Positions 1-9,650 of a DNA stretch of 39,043 nucleotides are shown one piece after another. Position numbers and translations under genes: made by a program. This stretch comes from Bibersteinia trehalosi (lineage in GTDB: Bacteria; Pseudomonadota; Gammaproteobacteria; Enterobacterales; Pasteurellaceae): contig NZ_SMAM01000012.1 in assembly GCF_004346205.1 (NCBI RefSeq), positions 1 to 39,043 on the forward strand. The letters are read 5' to 3'. The notes under the pieces were generated by a model, which was not told the origin of the DNA, made no database searches, and worked only from the letters and a program-made list of their open reading frames with translations. Every line of letters starts with the position of its first letter. Position 1 is the first letter of the stretch.

Positions 1-428
<428 letters not shown>

Positions 429-501
429 TTACCACTACCACATTAACCTAATGTAGAAATTGATAATAAAATTCGGAAAAGAAGAATATAGAAAGGAAAA
501 G

Positions 502-577
502 TGGTGCTGATAGGCGGATTTGAACCGCCGACCTCACCCTTACCAAGGGTGCGCTCTACCAACTGAGCTATATCAGC
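502..577 (-). tRNA. thrT: tRNA-Thr (GGT anticodon)
   Basis: A 76-nt cloverleaf on the minus strand with encoded CCA. The acceptor stem is GCTGATA/TATCAGC, the anticodon loop is TTGGTAA and the T loop is TTCAAAT. It is the last tRNA before tuf, the place of E. coli thrT. It reads ACC codons. Confidence 0.97.
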
Positions 578-580
578 GCT

Positions 581-655
<75 letters not shown>

Positions 656-703
656 TGTTCTAAATTCGTCTGTCCCATTAAAGCAGTTTCAACTAAACAG
701 GAA

Positions 704-788
704 TGGTGGTGGGAGAAGGATTCGAACCTTCGAAGGCTGAGCCAACAGATTTACAGTCTGCCCCCTTTGGCCGCTCGGGAACCCCACC
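704..788 (-). tRNA. tyrU: tRNA-Tyr (GTA anticodon)
   Basis: An 85-nt class II tRNA on the minus strand with a long variable arm and encoded CCA. The acceptor stem is GGTGGGG, and the anticodon stem-loop CAGACTGTAAATCTG carries GTA. It is the equivalent of E. coli tyrU. Confidence 0.97.
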
Positions 789-823
789 ACATTTAATTGA
801 AATCTTGTTTACTTAAGCAGTAA

Positions 824-899
<76 letters not shown>

Positions 900-927
900 G
901 TTGCGTTGTCGTAAGCAAGTGATGCGC

Positions 928-955
928 ATTATAGGGATTTCCGAAAAGCTTGCAA
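928..955 (-). promoter_or_regulatory. Sigma70 promoter of the thrU-tyrU-glyT-thrT-tuf operon
   Basis: Read on the minus strand, TTGCAA (950-955) and a consensus TATAAT (928-933) are separated by 16 bp. The next bases, GCGCATC, form a GC-rich discriminator typical of stringently controlled stable-RNA promoters. A/T tracts just upstream of the -35 look like an UP element. No other gene lies between here and the first tRNA. Confidence 0.85.
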
Positions 956-1133
956 GCATTTTTTTCAAAAAATTTAGAAAATCCGTTTTTTCGCTGATAA
1001 AACGCGCAAGTTGCTGTTTTTTTAAGTATTTTTCGATTTTTACTTTAATAAATACCCCAAAAGTGGCATTTATATTGTATATTTCCCATCTACTTCAGCA
1101 GATTACGCTGATCATTTGTTAAGAGAAATCGGA

Positions 1134-2084
1134 ATGTCTAAACAAAAAGCTACCGCAATTACGCCATTTTTAACCTTTGACCGAACTCAATGGGCTGATT
1201 TGCGTAAATCCATGCCTTTAACATTGACCGAACAAGATTTAAAACCCTTGCTTGGCTTTAATGAAGACTTATCCTTAGACGAAGTGAGCACTATTTACCT
1301 GCCACTAGCCCGCTTAATCAATTACTATATAGAAGAAAACCTCAAACGTCAGGAAGTATTACATAAATTTTTAGACGTTCAAGCACCAAAAGTTCCCTAT
1401 ATCATTAGTATTGCGGGGAGTGTATCCGTTGGGAAAAGCACCTCCGCCCGAATACTACAGGCACTACTTTCACAATATCCAACCACGAGACAAGTTGATT
1501 TAATCACTACAGATGGGTTTCTTTACCCACTTGCCACCTTAAAAGAAAAAGATTTGTTAAAACGTAAAGGCTTTCCAGAGTCTTACGATATTCATCGTTT
1601 AGTACAATTTGTCTCAGATATAAAATCGGGCAAGCACAATGTGCAAGCCCCGATTTATTCGCATTTAACCTACGATATTATTCCAAATCAATTTACCACC
1701 GTAGATCAGCCCGATATTGTCATTTTAGAAGGTTTAAATGTACTACAAAGCGGTATGAACTACCCTGCTAGCCCCCATAATGTTTTTATTTCGGATTTTG
1801 TGGATTTCTCCATTTACGTTGATGCTGATGAAGAATTATTAAAACAATGGTATATCAACCGCTTTTTAAAATTCCGCCGAGGCGCATTTTCTGATCCGAA
1901 TTCCTATTTCCATCATTATTCGAAGTTATCGGAAAAAGAGGCAATTGAAACCGCTTCGAGTATCTGGGATGAAATCAATGGCTTAAACCTACGCCAAAAT
2001 ATTCTCCCCAGCCGTGAACGAGCGAATCTCATATTGCATAAGGGTGAAAATCACGCAATTGAAACGGTTAAGTTAAGAAAATAG
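1134..2084 (+). CDS. coaA: Pantothenate kinase (type I)
   Basis: CoaA phosphorylates pantothenate with ATP, the committed and CoA-inhibited first step of coenzyme A synthesis in the cytosol. From ATG 1134 the product is 316 residues, the same length as E. coli CoaA. The P-loop GSVSVGKS falls at residues 95-102, with the ATP-binding lysine at 101 as in E. coli. TTDGF, GFPESYD and the tyrosine-rich pantothenate pocket (YSHLTYD) are present. An earlier in-frame TTG at 1116 is rejected because ATG 1134 gives the family N-terminus and length, with AAGAGA upstream. trmN follows after 2 nt, so the pair is probably cotranscribed and translationally coupled. Confidence 0.97.
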   Translation: MSKQKATAITPFLTFDRTQWADLRKSMPLTLTEQDLKPLLGFNEDLSLDEVSTIYLPLARLINYYIEENLKRQEVLHKFLDVQAPKVPYIISIAGSVSVGKSTSARILQALLSQYPTTRQVDLITTDGFLYPLATLKEKDLLKRKGFPESYDIHRLVQFVSDIKSGKHNVQAPIYSHLTYDIIPNQFTTVDQPDIVILEGLNVLQSGMNYPASPHNVFISDFVDFSIYVDADEELLKQWYINRFLKFRRGAFSDPNSYFHHYSKLSEKEAIETASSIWDEINGLNLRQNILPSRERANLILHKGENHAIETVKLRK

Positions 2085-2086
2085 CG

Positions 2087-2788
2087 ATGAAACCAAGCGG
2101 CTTTCAATTTAAACAATTTTTTATCGCACACGATAAATGTGCGATGAAAGTCAATACAGACGGCATTCTATTAGGCAGCATTGCAGACATTCACAATGCG
2201 AATACGATTTTAGACTTAGGGACAGGTACAGGGCTGGTCGCGATTATGCTTGCCCAACGTTCAAATGCATGGATTACTGCGCTCGAAATTGAGCCCAATG
2301 CCTTTCAACAAGCGGTCGAAAATGCCCAAAACTCTGCATTTTCCCCACGTATTTGCATACAACAGCAAGATATTCTCACGTTTGCTTCAGAACAAAAATT
2401 TGACCTCATTGTGGCAAATCCACCTTATTTTGAGCATAGTCTAAGCGCGAAAACGGCTGAGCGAAATCTCGCAAGAGCGGTTGCCGGTTCACATTTTGCT
2501 TGGCTGAAAATTGCCGCACAGCAGCTTAACCCACTGGGTAAAATTAGCTTTATTCTGCCCGCTGATATGGCAGAAAAGCTAATCTCCCAATCCTCTTTAC
2601 TCGGCTTATATTGTGTGGAGCAATGGCAAATTGCCACAAAGACCGGCAAATCAGTAAAACGCATTGTTGCAACTTTTAGCCGCAATCAGAGCGCTTGTCA
2701 AATACATCAACTAGATATTTATGATCATACTCATCAATACAGTGCAGCTTTCAAAGCACTTACCCAAGATTTTTATTTAAATTTCTAG
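2087..2788 (+). CDS. trmN: tRNA1(Val) (adenine-37-N6)-methyltransferase TrmN (YfiC)
   Basis: A 233-residue SAM-dependent methyltransferase that modifies A37 of tRNA-Val in the family. The Rossmann motif DLGTGTG at about residues 43-49 binds SAM. The catalytic NPPYF motif near residue 110 is typical of N6-adenine methyltransferases. The N-terminal GFQFKQF and the CAMKVNTDG segment are characteristic of YfiC and separate it from DNA methylases. It starts 2 nt after the coaA stop without a strong ribosome binding site of its own, pointing to coupled translation. It ends close to holB, which converges from the other strand; no clear terminator is seen in the 28-nt gap. Confidence 0.93.
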   Translation: MKPSGFQFKQFFIAHDKCAMKVNTDGILLGSIADIHNANTILDLGTGTGLVAIMLAQRSNAWITALEIEPNAFQQAVENAQNSAFSPRICIQQQDILTFASEQKFDLIVANPPYFEHSLSAKTAERNLARAVAGSHFAWLKIAAQQLNPLGKISFILPADMAEKLISQSSLLGLYCVEQWQIATKTGKSVKRIVATFSRNQSACQIHQLDIYDHTHQYSAAFKALTQDFYLNF

Positions 2789-2816
2789 AGATGGGATAAT
2801 TCATATTAAATTACCT

Positions 2817-3806
2817 TTAGTTTTCAAAAATGTCTGTCACCAATTTAGTTAAGCAATCTAGCAACATTAACTCCACATTTACGGCATTGATGCATTGTAA
2901 ATCCTGTTGGCATTGCTGAATCAGCTGATACCCTAGCACTAATTGATTAGCGGATAATGCTTGGCTAAATAGGCTAATGCCGTTATACAAATCGGGATTC
3001 ATCCAGCCTACAGCAATATTCAACTTCGCTTTTAAACTATCGGCAAAAAAGCTCTCTAGCCACTCAAGCTGCTGTAATACTTCATCTTTTTCCTTAGAGA
3101 ATTCGGCATACAACAACCAAACATCCCGGCTTTTAAAAAAGCGCCAGAAATTCTGCAAAAAAGCTTTTCGCACTGGCAAGCGGTCATTTTCTAAGAAAAT
3201 TTTGCAAAACAATGGGCGATTATGGTTTAAACGCAAGGCAATTTCCAACTCTTCTAAGCTATGAGTTGGGAATTTGGCCTGTAACCAATCAAAAGCTTGT
3301 GTTTCATTTGGCGCATTAATCAGCCATGTTTGGCAACGGCTTTGAATTGTAGCAAGCATTGGCGCTTGCAATGGTGCTTCTAATAAGAAATAAACATTGG
3401 CTGGAGGCTCTTCTAATGTTTTGAGTAACGCATTTGCAGCAGATTCCGTCAATCTCTCAGCATTTTTCAAGTAAACAACGGTATTGCCTCCTTGCTGTGC
3501 AAATTGTTGCAACTTGGCTGTCAATTCACGAATTTGCTCAACACCAATATCTTTATTCTCAATCGACTCAATCAAATGAAAGTCGGGGTGGTTGCTACTC
3601 GCCCAAAGCAAACAGCTTTTACACTGCCCACACGGCTCTGCTCCTTGCTTTTCCAGACAAAACAGCCAATGAGCAAAATGGCGAATGAAATTTTCCGTCC
3701 CTAGCCCCGCTTCAGTTTTAAACAATAAAGCATGATGCCCCCGCCCGTTTAAAAAAGTGTGGGTGAGTTGGGAGTAGATTTGAGTGTGCCAAGGATAGAG
3801 TTGCAT
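2817..3806 (-). CDS. holB: DNA polymerase III delta-prime subunit
   Basis: HolB is the stator of the clamp-loader complex that opens the beta clamp for replication. The product has 329 residues (E. coli 334). Four cysteines at 50, 59, 62 and 65 coincide with the zinc-binding cysteines of E. coli delta-prime. The P-loop region (EAGLGTEN) is degenerate, as expected for this non-ATPase subunit. The AAA+ sensor region ALLKTLEEPP and the SRC motif (IQSRCQTW) are present. It is the last gene of mltG-tmk-lipoprotein-holB. A palindrome in the gap before the start (3827-3852) could attenuate readthrough into it. Confidence 0.95.
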   Translation of the reverse strand: MQLYPWHTQIYSQLTHTFLNGRGHHALLFKTEAGLGTENFIRHFAHWLFCLEKQGAEPCGQCKSCLLWASSNHPDFHLIESIENKDIGVEQIRELTAKLQQFAQQGGNTVVYLKNAERLTESAANALLKTLEEPPANVYFLLEAPLQAPMLATIQSRCQTWLINAPNETQAFDWLQAKFPTHSLEELEIALRLNHNRPLFCKIFLENDRLPVRKAFLQNFWRFFKSRDVWLLYAEFSKEKDEVLQQLEWLESFFADSLKAKLNIAVGWMNPDLYNGISLFSQALSANQLVLGYQLIQQCQQDLQCINAVNVELMLLDCLTKLVTDIFEN

Positions 3807-3826
3807 TTTGTCTTCTTCATTATCCG

Positions 3827-3852
3827 TAGGGGCAAATGATTATTTGCCCCTA
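3827..3852. repeat. Perfect 11-bp-arm palindrome between the YceK-like gene and holB
   Basis: TAGGGGCAAAT and its exact complement ATTTGCCCCTA flank a 4-nt loop (GATT). There is no T-run on either side, so it is not a standard intrinsic terminator. It sits in the ~55-nt gap between the lipoprotein stop and the holB start. It resembles short dispersed palindromes I have seen in Pasteurellaceae intergenic DNA, but that is from memory. Confidence 0.6.
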
Positions 3853-3861
3853 TATTGTTTA

Positions 3862-4125
3862 TCAATCGCTGTTTTCATCAGCTAAATTTTGAATACCTTT
3901 AATCGGTAACATCAGTGTGTCGCCCACAAGGCTGAGTGGAAAATCGATAATAGAGAGTGGTCGTAAAATGACTACACCCATACAGCCTGGTCCACCAGAG
4001 CAGGTATCCCAAATTTCAATATTTTGTTTAGTGCCACTATAAGGCTCTTTGCTATCTAAGGTTAAGAGTGTGCTACATCCTGTTAAAGCAGGGGTTAATA
4101 ATAAGAACGTAAGCCATTTTTTCAT
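3862..4125 (-). CDS. YceK/YidQ-family small lipoprotein
   Basis: An 87-residue predicted lipoprotein. The signal peptide MKKWLTFLLLTPALTGC ends in the lipobox LTGC, so Cys17 should be the lipidated first residue. The mature part carries the YceK/YidQ signature, a hydrophobic stretch near PLSIIDFPLSLVGDTLMLPI. The biochemical function of this family is unknown. It has its own ribosome binding site (GGAGCTC) directly after the tmk stop and lies inside the tmk-holB operon, where many relatives have tmk and holB directly adjacent. Residue 19 is Thr rather than Asp, so outer-membrane sorting is possible. Confidence 0.8.
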   Translation of the reverse strand: MKKWLTFLLLTPALTGCSTLLTLDSKEPYSGTKQNIEIWDTCSGGPGCMGVVILRPLSIIDFPLSLVGDTLMLPIKGIQNLADENSD

Positions 4126-4134
4126 TTTGAGCTC

Positions 4135-4761
4135 CTATTTTGCAAATTTTAAGAAATTTTCGACCGCTTGTTGAATATCGCTCGAGACTTTTTCAATCGG
4201 CTGTTCAGCATTGATAATCACTGCTTTTGGGTTGTTTTGGGTTAATGCAAGGTAACGCTCACGCGTGCGGTGGAAAAAGTCGATATGTTGCTGTTCGATG
4301 CGATCTAACGCCCCACGCCCTTTGGCGCGTTCTAAGCCAATGGCAGGATCCAAATCTAAATAGAGAGTGAGATCAGGCTCAAAATCACCCAAAATTGCTT
4401 TGCCGATGGTTCCAACCAAATCCACAAGCCCACGTCCGCCACCTTGGTAGGCTTGGCTGGAAAGATCGTGGCGATCCCCTACTACCCATTTTCCGCTAGC
4501 AAGGGCTGGCTGGATAATAGTTTCAACAAGTTGTGTACGAGCTGCATACATCATCAGCACTTCGGCTTTATCCGTTGTCGTCTCTCCATTAACCCCCTCT
4601 TTCCATAATGTACGTAGGGTTTCCGCAATCGGTGTACCACCCGGTTCACGAGTGGTAATAAATTCAATTCCATGTGAGCGTAACGTCTCACATACAACTC
4701 GCTGAGCATTACTTTTACCTGCGCCTTCTAGCCCTTCAATGACAATAAATTTACTTTTCAT
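4135..4761 (-). CDS. tmk: Thymidylate kinase
   Basis: Tmk phosphorylates dTMP to dTDP for DNA synthesis. The product is 208 residues with P-loop GLEGAGKS at residues 10-17, the dTMP-binding [10 protein letters not shown], the DRH segment ([17 protein letters not shown]) and a LID region with basic residues ([13 protein letters not shown]), as in the E. coli-type enzyme. Its start codon directly abuts the mltG stop codon, so translation is probably coupled. The order mltG-tmk-holB is the standard gammaproteobacterial arrangement, here with a lipoprotein gene inserted before holB. Confidence 0.97.
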   Translation of the reverse strand: MKSKFIVIEGLEGAGKSNAQRVVCETLRSHGIEFITTREPGGTPIAETLRTLWKEGVNGETTTDKAEVLMMYAARTQLVETIIQPALASGKWVVGDRHDLSSQAYQGGGRGLVDLVGTIGKAILGDFEPDLTLYLDLDPAIGLERAKGRGALDRIEQQHIDFFHRTRERYLALTQNNPKAVIINAEQPIEKVSSDIQQAVENFLKFAK

Positions 4762-5784
4762 CTATTTTCTTCCTTGCTCAATCTTACGCCATTCGATAAC
4801 GGCTCTATTATGTTCTTCTAATGTGCGACTGAATTTGTGTCCACCCGAACCATCTGCTACAAAATAAAGATAAGCGGTATTATCTGGCTGAGCAACCGCT
4901 TTGATAGAAGCCAAGCTTGGCATTGCGATCGGCGTTGGCGGTAAACCTGTAATCACATAAGTATTGTAGGGCGTTGGCCTATTAATATCTGATTTATAGA
5001 TTTTCTGATCATAACAACCACATTTGCCATATAAAATGGTGGGATCAGTCTGTAATAGCATTTTTTTGTTTAAGCGATTGATAAACACCGAAGCGACTTG
5101 CGGTCGCTCTTTAGCAATCCCTGTTTCTTTTTCCACAATCGATGCCAGAATTAACATCTCATAAGGATTAGCAAGCGGTAGATTTTCCGCCCTTTTTTGC
5201 CAAGCGTCATCTAAATCTTTCTGCTGTTTTTGATAAGCACGTTTTAGCACATCAATATCGTCGGAATATGGCACATAGCTATAGGTATCAGGAGCAAACC
5301 AGCCTTCTAATTTGTCATGAGGAATGCCTAATACTTTTGCTATTTCTGTTTCACTTTTATCCGCAAGAGTTTGATTAAGATATTTTGCTTGCTTTAATTG
5401 CTCACGCCAAACAGTAAATGTTTTCCCTTCAATAAACTGGATATTGAGTTTTATCTCCTTACCACTACTAATCTTTTGTAGCAGATCTTTTACATTAGAA
5501 ACATTTTCGAATGAATAGACACCTGCTTTGAACTTCGCGAATTCGGGGTAAACACGTAAAAGAAGAGAAATAAAACGCTGCTCATCCTCAGCCATAATAC
5601 CTTCAGTTACCAACTGCTCAATAAGCTTATTGCCATTGGTTCCTTTTTCCAAAACAAATAGTTGTTCGGCATTGATGTGTAGTGGACGTAGCGCAATGCT
5701 ATTGAGCTTTTGCCATATATAGCCTAACGAACCAAGTAGCATTAATGTAGCAACGCCGCAGATAATTAATATTTTTTTTAACAT
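4762..5784 (-). CDS. mltG: Endolytic murein transglycosylase MltG (YceG)
   Basis: MltG cleaves nascent glycan strands at the inner membrane and is thought to act as a terminase for peptidoglycan synthesis. The 340-residue product has one N-terminal membrane anchor (about residues 4-24) and a periplasmic YceG domain. The catalytic motif SIVEKETG places the glutamate at residue 218, the same number as in E. coli MltG. QTDPTILYG, RPTPYNTY and TGLPPTPIAMP are the other conserved blocks. It opens the mltG-tmk-lipoprotein-holB operon and is divergent from ssa1. The usual upstream partner pabC is absent. Confidence 0.96.
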   Translation of the reverse strand: MLKKILIICGVATLMLLGSLGYIWQKLNSIALRPLHINAEQLFVLEKGTNGNKLIEQLVTEGIMAEDEQRFISLLLRVYPEFAKFKAGVYSFENVSNVKDLLQKISSGKEIKLNIQFIEGKTFTVWREQLKQAKYLNQTLADKSETEIAKVLGIPHDKLEGWFAPDTYSYVPYSDDIDVLKRAYQKQQKDLDDAWQKRAENLPLANPYEMLILASIVEKETGIAKERPQVASVFINRLNKKMLLQTDPTILYGKCGCYDQKIYKSDINRPTPYNTYVITGLPPTPIAMPSLASIKAVAQPDNTAYLYFVADGSGGHKFSRTLEEHNRAVIEWRKIEQGRK

Positions 5785-5861
5785 ATCATTTAACTTTTTG
5801 TGTTATCCATAACCATATCACCGCATATACTTTACAAAAAACCATTAAAAATGGAATTAAT

Positions 5862-5890
5862 TTGCATTTTTTGTTGCAAAAGAATAGTAT
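5862..5890 (+). promoter_or_regulatory. Candidate ssa1 promoter
   Basis: TTGCAT (5862-5867) and TAGTAT (5885-5890) are 17 bp apart on the plus strand. They lie about 28 bp before a strong AAAGGAGA ribosome binding site. The assignment is by eye and only moderately close to consensus. Confidence 0.4.
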
Positions 5891-5918
5891 AGCCGCCGTT
5901 TTTTTAAAGGAGAATATA

Positions 5919-8726
5919 ATGTCTAAAACAAAATGTTATTTTAGTAAAAGCCTAATTGCAATGGCTATTTCGGCTGTTTTAGCGCCAACTTATGCCGCTA
6001 AAGCTACAACTACAAACAACCCGCAACCAATTATTCAACTCTCCGATAACCTGAGTGCAAAGTATAGCGGAAAAGGCGTTAAATTAGGGGTAGTCGATGG
6101 TGGTTTTGTTCCAGAACATCCACTTCACAGTGATAAACTTCACATTTCTACTTTTCAGCTAACCTCTCCGGAAGGCAAACTGAATACCTACGATCCTAAC
6201 TATCGCCAACCAGATTTTCAAATTACCGTGAAAAACGGTGAACTGGGTTTCATGATGGGATTTGAAACGCATGGTTTAGGTGTATCAGGCTTGATTGGTG
6301 CAAAAACAGATGAGCAAACAGGTTTTAAAGGTGGAGTAGCGAAAGATGCTGAGCTCTATATCGCAACGAATACTCGCAATCGTACTCTGGAAGAAGTACT
6401 AAACGATGCTGACGACGAAGAAGAAGAGGAAGAAGAAGGAGATAAGGCACCTGACTTCGATAAGCTAGCAAAATCTGATTCCTTACTTGGTACAAACGCA
6501 AAAAGTGCTTTCCAGCGCATAGAATTAGCTACCGCGCTTAATAAATTAACTGAAAAAAATTTACTTGCCATAAACAATAGCTGGAATGCAGATCCAATTA
6601 GTAAAAATATAGAGGATATCGATCATTTCTATCAAGCGGTCACAAAAGATAAAAAAAATCCGCTTGTTCAAGCTTTAATAAATGCTAAAAACCGTGACAC
6701 TTTACTCGTGTTTGCAAACGGTAATGAAAGCTCCCCCCACCCTGGTATTGTAGCAATGTTGCCTCGTTATATTCCAGAGCTGGAAAGACATTTCATTGCG
6801 GTCGCATCGGTTGATAATAAACGAGAAATTACTGAATATTCTAACCGCTGTGGGGTGAGTAAAAATTGGTGTATTTCCGCTCCAGGTAATTTAGATGTGC
6901 TCAATGCTGAAGCTGGTGAAAATGATACAACCGTATATGGGCTCTCAAAATCAAAAGGCACCTCACTGGCGTCACCTGTTGTTACTGGCTCATTAGGTGT
7001 TGTCAAAGAGCGTTTTGATTATCTCACTCCAACTCAAATCCGCGATACATTATTGACTACAGCCACTGACTTAGGCGAAAAAGGGGTAGATGATGTCTAT
7101 GGTTGGGGACTTGTTAATCTAAAAAATGCCGTTAATGGACCAAGCCAATTTTTAGGTGATGAAACAGTGACTATGACACGTAATGACCAGTGGCACAACC
7201 CATTCTCCAGCCAATTTAAATTTACCAAAAAAGGAGACAAATCGCTTAGCTTAAATGGTGAAAATCACTTTGCTGATCTTGCCATTGAGCAAGGCAAACT
7301 TGCACTTAAAGGCAAAACAGTCGCACAAAAAATCAGTAACAATGCTATTCTGGCCGTAGATCAAACTCAAATTGGGCAACACTACCACTCAACAGTAGCA
7401 AGCCAACTCGAAGTATTAAGTCACAATGGTCTTATTGCTACAGGACAAGCAAATGTGAATTTAGCTGGCTCGCTCAAAATTGCCGATAAATTAACAGAAC
7501 AGAGCAAAGTTGGAGACACGTCAGCCACCGTCGTTCAACTAAAAGACAAAGCAACTTACCAAGGCGGCTTTAAAAAATTAGTTGCAAATGCAAATCTAAA
7601 TAAACGTGGCTTAATGCAAGATCTTTATTTTAAAGACACCGAGATCATCGCAAAAGTAAACAGCAATAAACCAATTAGCGATGCTAATGCTAATGCAACA
7701 GGCCAAGCTGGGCTTGCGGTTTTAAATGCATTAAGAACGGCACCTATCGCATACCGCCGTGGTTTATACAACGATTGGCTACAAGCGGCATTAGAGCAGC
7801 ACAAACTAGATAACTTACATTATGCGGTATCCAACAATATCTATGCAGATAGTATTGAGCTGTTACGTAGTCAAAATGCGAAGGGTTTAAATCAAACCCA
7901 ACAAAATTTATTTACGGCATATCACACACCGCAAAAAACAACTGTCTGGGCAGGACACTTATACCAGAAGCAATCTGACTCAGCTAAACATAAGACAGCC
8001 GTAAAACATAACCAGTCACAATTAGGCTTAAGCCATAAGCCAGCAGATAAGGTAGTATTGAGCGCAATGCTATCACAACAAAAAGACCGCTTGAACAAGC
8101 CATTTGCCCAAGCGACCTTAAAACAAACTGCATTGAATCTGGGGCTCCGTTATGCATTAAACGATGCTTGGTTTAGCGAAGCTGCACTACAATTTGCTCG
8201 CCAAAAATATCAACAAACACGCCACTTTGGTAGCTACCAACTTGGTAGTGCAAAAAATCATGGCGCAACGTTAGGTGGAGAAATTCGCCTGGGCTACCAA
8301 TTCACACCAAATCAATGGGTAATTGAGCCAAGCCTTGGTATACAATGGTTACAAACTAAAATGGATAGCCTCAATGAACGTGGAGAACTTGCCAGCAAAA
8401 CTGCAGCTGTGCGTTACAACGATGTCAATCTTGTACCAAGTGTAAAACTACAACGCACATTCCAGTTTGAGCAAGGCAGTATTTCTCCATATGTCGGATT
8501 CAACTATTTGCATAGAGTGGGAGGGAAAGACACTAATATTACCAGCTATATCGCTGGAAACACATTACACAACTATCTCGGTGTAAAACGCGATCACCAA
8601 TTAAATAGTGAAGTGGGTTTAAAACTACACTATAAAAATTGGTTTGCTTCAGCAAATCTTGATTATGATCGTGCGAAATCTGCCAATATGTTTGGTTGGA
8701 AAGCAAACTTAGGCTTAACGTTCTAA
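5919..8726 (+). CDS. ssa1: Serotype-specific antigen Ssa1: subtilisin-like autotransporter protease
   Basis: A 935-residue surface protein matching the M. haemolytica serotype-specific antigen. A signal peptide (about residues 1-27, cleavage after TYAA) is followed by an S8 subtilase domain with Asp60 (GVVDGG), His118 (ETHGLG) and Ser349 (KGTSLASP). A passenger stem follows, then a C-terminal autotransporter beta-barrel from about residue 670 ending in a terminal Phe (LGLTF). ATG 5919 is chosen over an upstream in-frame start (5862) because of AAAGGAGA at 5906 and the signal peptide. An acidic run of seven Glu at about residues 167-173 interrupts the protease domain. Followed by a bidirectional terminator. 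Expected role: surface proteolysis at the host interface. Confidence 0.93.
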   Translation: MSKTKCYFSKSLIAMAISAVLAPTYAAKATTTNNPQPIIQLSDNLSAKYSGKGVKLGVVDGGFVPEHPLHSDKLHISTFQLTSPEGKLNTYDPNYRQPDFQITVKNGELGFMMGFETHGLGVSGLIGAKTDEQTGFKGGVAKDAELYIATNTRNRTLEEVLNDADDEEEEEEEGDKAPDFDKLAKSDSLLGTNAKSAFQRIELATALNKLTEKNLLAINNSWNADPISKNIEDIDHFYQAVTKDKKNPLVQALINAKNRDTLLVFANGNESSPHPGIVAMLPRYIPELERHFIAVASVDNKREITEYSNRCGVSKNWCISAPGNLDVLNAEAGENDTTVYGLSKSKGTSLASPVVTGSLGVVKERFDYLTPTQIRDTLLTTATDLGEKGVDDVYGWGLVNLKNAVNGPSQFLGDETVTMTRNDQWHNPFSSQFKFTKKGDKSLSLNGENHFADLAIEQGKLALKGKTVAQKISNNAILAVDQTQIGQHYHSTVASQLEVLSHNGLIATGQANVNLAGSLKIADKLTEQSKVGDTSATVVQLKDKATYQGGFKKLVANANLNKRGLMQDLYFKDTEIIAKVNSNKPISDANANATGQAGLAVLNALRTAPIAYRRGLYNDWLQAALEQHKLDNLHYAVSNNIYADSIELLRSQNAKGLNQTQQNLFTAYHTPQKTTVWAGHLYQKQSDSAKHKTAVKHNQSQLGLSHKPADKVVLSAMLSQQKDRLNKPFAQATLKQTALNLGLRYALNDAWFSEAALQFARQKYQQTRHFGSYQLGSAKNHGATLGGEIRLGYQFTPNQWVIEPSLGIQWLQTKMDSLNERGELASKTAAVRYNDVNLVPSVKLQRTFQFEQGSISPYVGFNYLHRVGGKDTNITSYIAGNTLHNYLGVKRDHQLNSEVGLKLHYKNWFASANLDYDRAKSANMFGWKANLGLTF
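6411..6437 (+). repeat. GAA/GAG trinucleotide run encoding an acidic tract in ssa1
   Basis: Two GAC codons are followed by three GAA, one GAG and three GAA codons, giving DDEEEEEEE inside the protease domain, between His118 and Ser349. Being a triplet repeat, slippage would change tract length without breaking the frame. Confidence 0.8.
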
Positions 8727-8741
8727 GTTAATCGTTAATAG

Positions 8742-8783
8742 CAAAAAGGGGACTGAAAGCGCTTTTCAGTCCCCTTTATTTTA
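8742..8783. terminator. Bidirectional terminator between ssa1 and mutM
   Basis: A 14-bp stem, AAAGGGGACTGAAA with its exact complement, flanks a 5-nt loop (8745-8777). TTTATTTTAT follows on the plus strand and a T5 tract follows on the minus strand, so it serves both convergent genes. Confidence 0.88.
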
Positions 8784-8825
8784 TCTTTTGCAAAATTTGT
8801 CAGAAAAATGACCGCTTGTTTTCAC

Positions 8826-9650
8826 TCAGCGAGGCAGCTTTTGGCATTTAGGGCAGAAAAAGCTATTTCGTTGCCCGATAACTTTAGCCTGAATTTCACT
8901 ACCACAATCTCGGCATTCCTCACCTTTTCGTCCATACACTTGCAAGACTTGGGCAAAATAGCCCGGTTTGCCATCAGGTTGGATAAAATCTTTTAGCGTT
9001 GTACCGCCTTGAATAATAGATTTTGTCAGTACTTCTTTGATTACAGTAGCCAACCTCGCACACTGTTTTTTAGTAAGATTTTGCGCAGCAAGTTCAGGGT
9101 GAATCCCTGCCATAAATAAACTCTCGCTGGCGTAGATATTTCCCACACCAACAACTACCGCATTATTCATAATGAAATTTTTAACTGCGACCGTTTTATT
9201 ACGACTAAGTTGATAGAGATGCTCGCCATCAAAGTTATCGGAAAGCGGCTCAACCCCCAATCGCTGAATAATCTCTAACTCTTCTGCGTTTTTTGCCCAA
9301 AGCCAAGCCCCAAATTTTCTTGGATCGTTATAGCGCAAGATAGTGCCATTTTGGGTAACCAGATCAATATGATCATGTTTCCCCACCCCCAGATCGTTTT
9401 GCTGCGTTAAAATGCCTAGCGATCCTGACATACCTAAATGCACAATGATATCTCCCTTATCGGTGCGAATAATTAAGTATTTTGCGCGCCGATCAATATG
9501 GGTAATCGTTGCCCCCTGCATTGCAGCTAATTCAGGGCTGACTTGCCAACGTAGCTTAGGCTGGCGAATCACCACCTGCTTAATTGTCTGCCCAACAAGA
9601 TATGGGGTGACACCACGGACACTCGTTTCAACTTCAGGTAATTCAGGCAT
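8826..9650 (-). CDS. mutM: Formamidopyrimidine-DNA glycosylase (Fpg)
   Basis: MutM removes oxidised purines such as 8-oxoguanine and nicks the abasic site. The 274-residue product begins MPELPEVE, giving the catalytic Pro (the N-terminal residue after Met removal) and adjacent Glu. The conserved lysine is at 57 (RRAKYL). The helix-two-turns-helix region ([15 protein letters not shown]) is present, and a C-terminal zinc finger has Cys246, 249, 266 and 269. Its start codon overlaps the kpsS stop by one base, so it is translated as the last gene of the kpsC-kpsS-mutM unit. This is an odd coupling of repair and capsule genes. Confidence 0.97.
   Translation of the reverse strand: MPELPEVETSVRGVTPYLVGQTIKQVVIRQPKLRWQVSPELAAMQGATITHIDRRAKYLIIRTDKGDIIVHLGMSGSLGILTQQNDLGVGKHDHIDLVTQNGTILRYNDPRKFGAWLWAKNAEELEIIQRLGVEPLSDNFDGEHLYQLSRNKTVAVKNFIMNNAVVVGVGNIYASESLFMAGIHPELAAQNLTKKQCARLATVIKEVLTKSIIQGGTTLKDFIQPDGKPGYFAQVLQVYGRKGEECRDCGSEIQAKVIGQRNSFFCPKCQKLPR

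Noticed and set aside
901..1122. 73-codon ORF between the tRNA operon and coaA
   Set aside because: It starts at a non-ATG codon on top of the tRNA promoter, is read through A/T tracts, has no ribosome binding site and resembles no family.
6356..6577. Antisense serine-rich ORF inside ssa1
   Set aside because: It is the complement of the poly-Glu tract and a frame shadow of ssa1.
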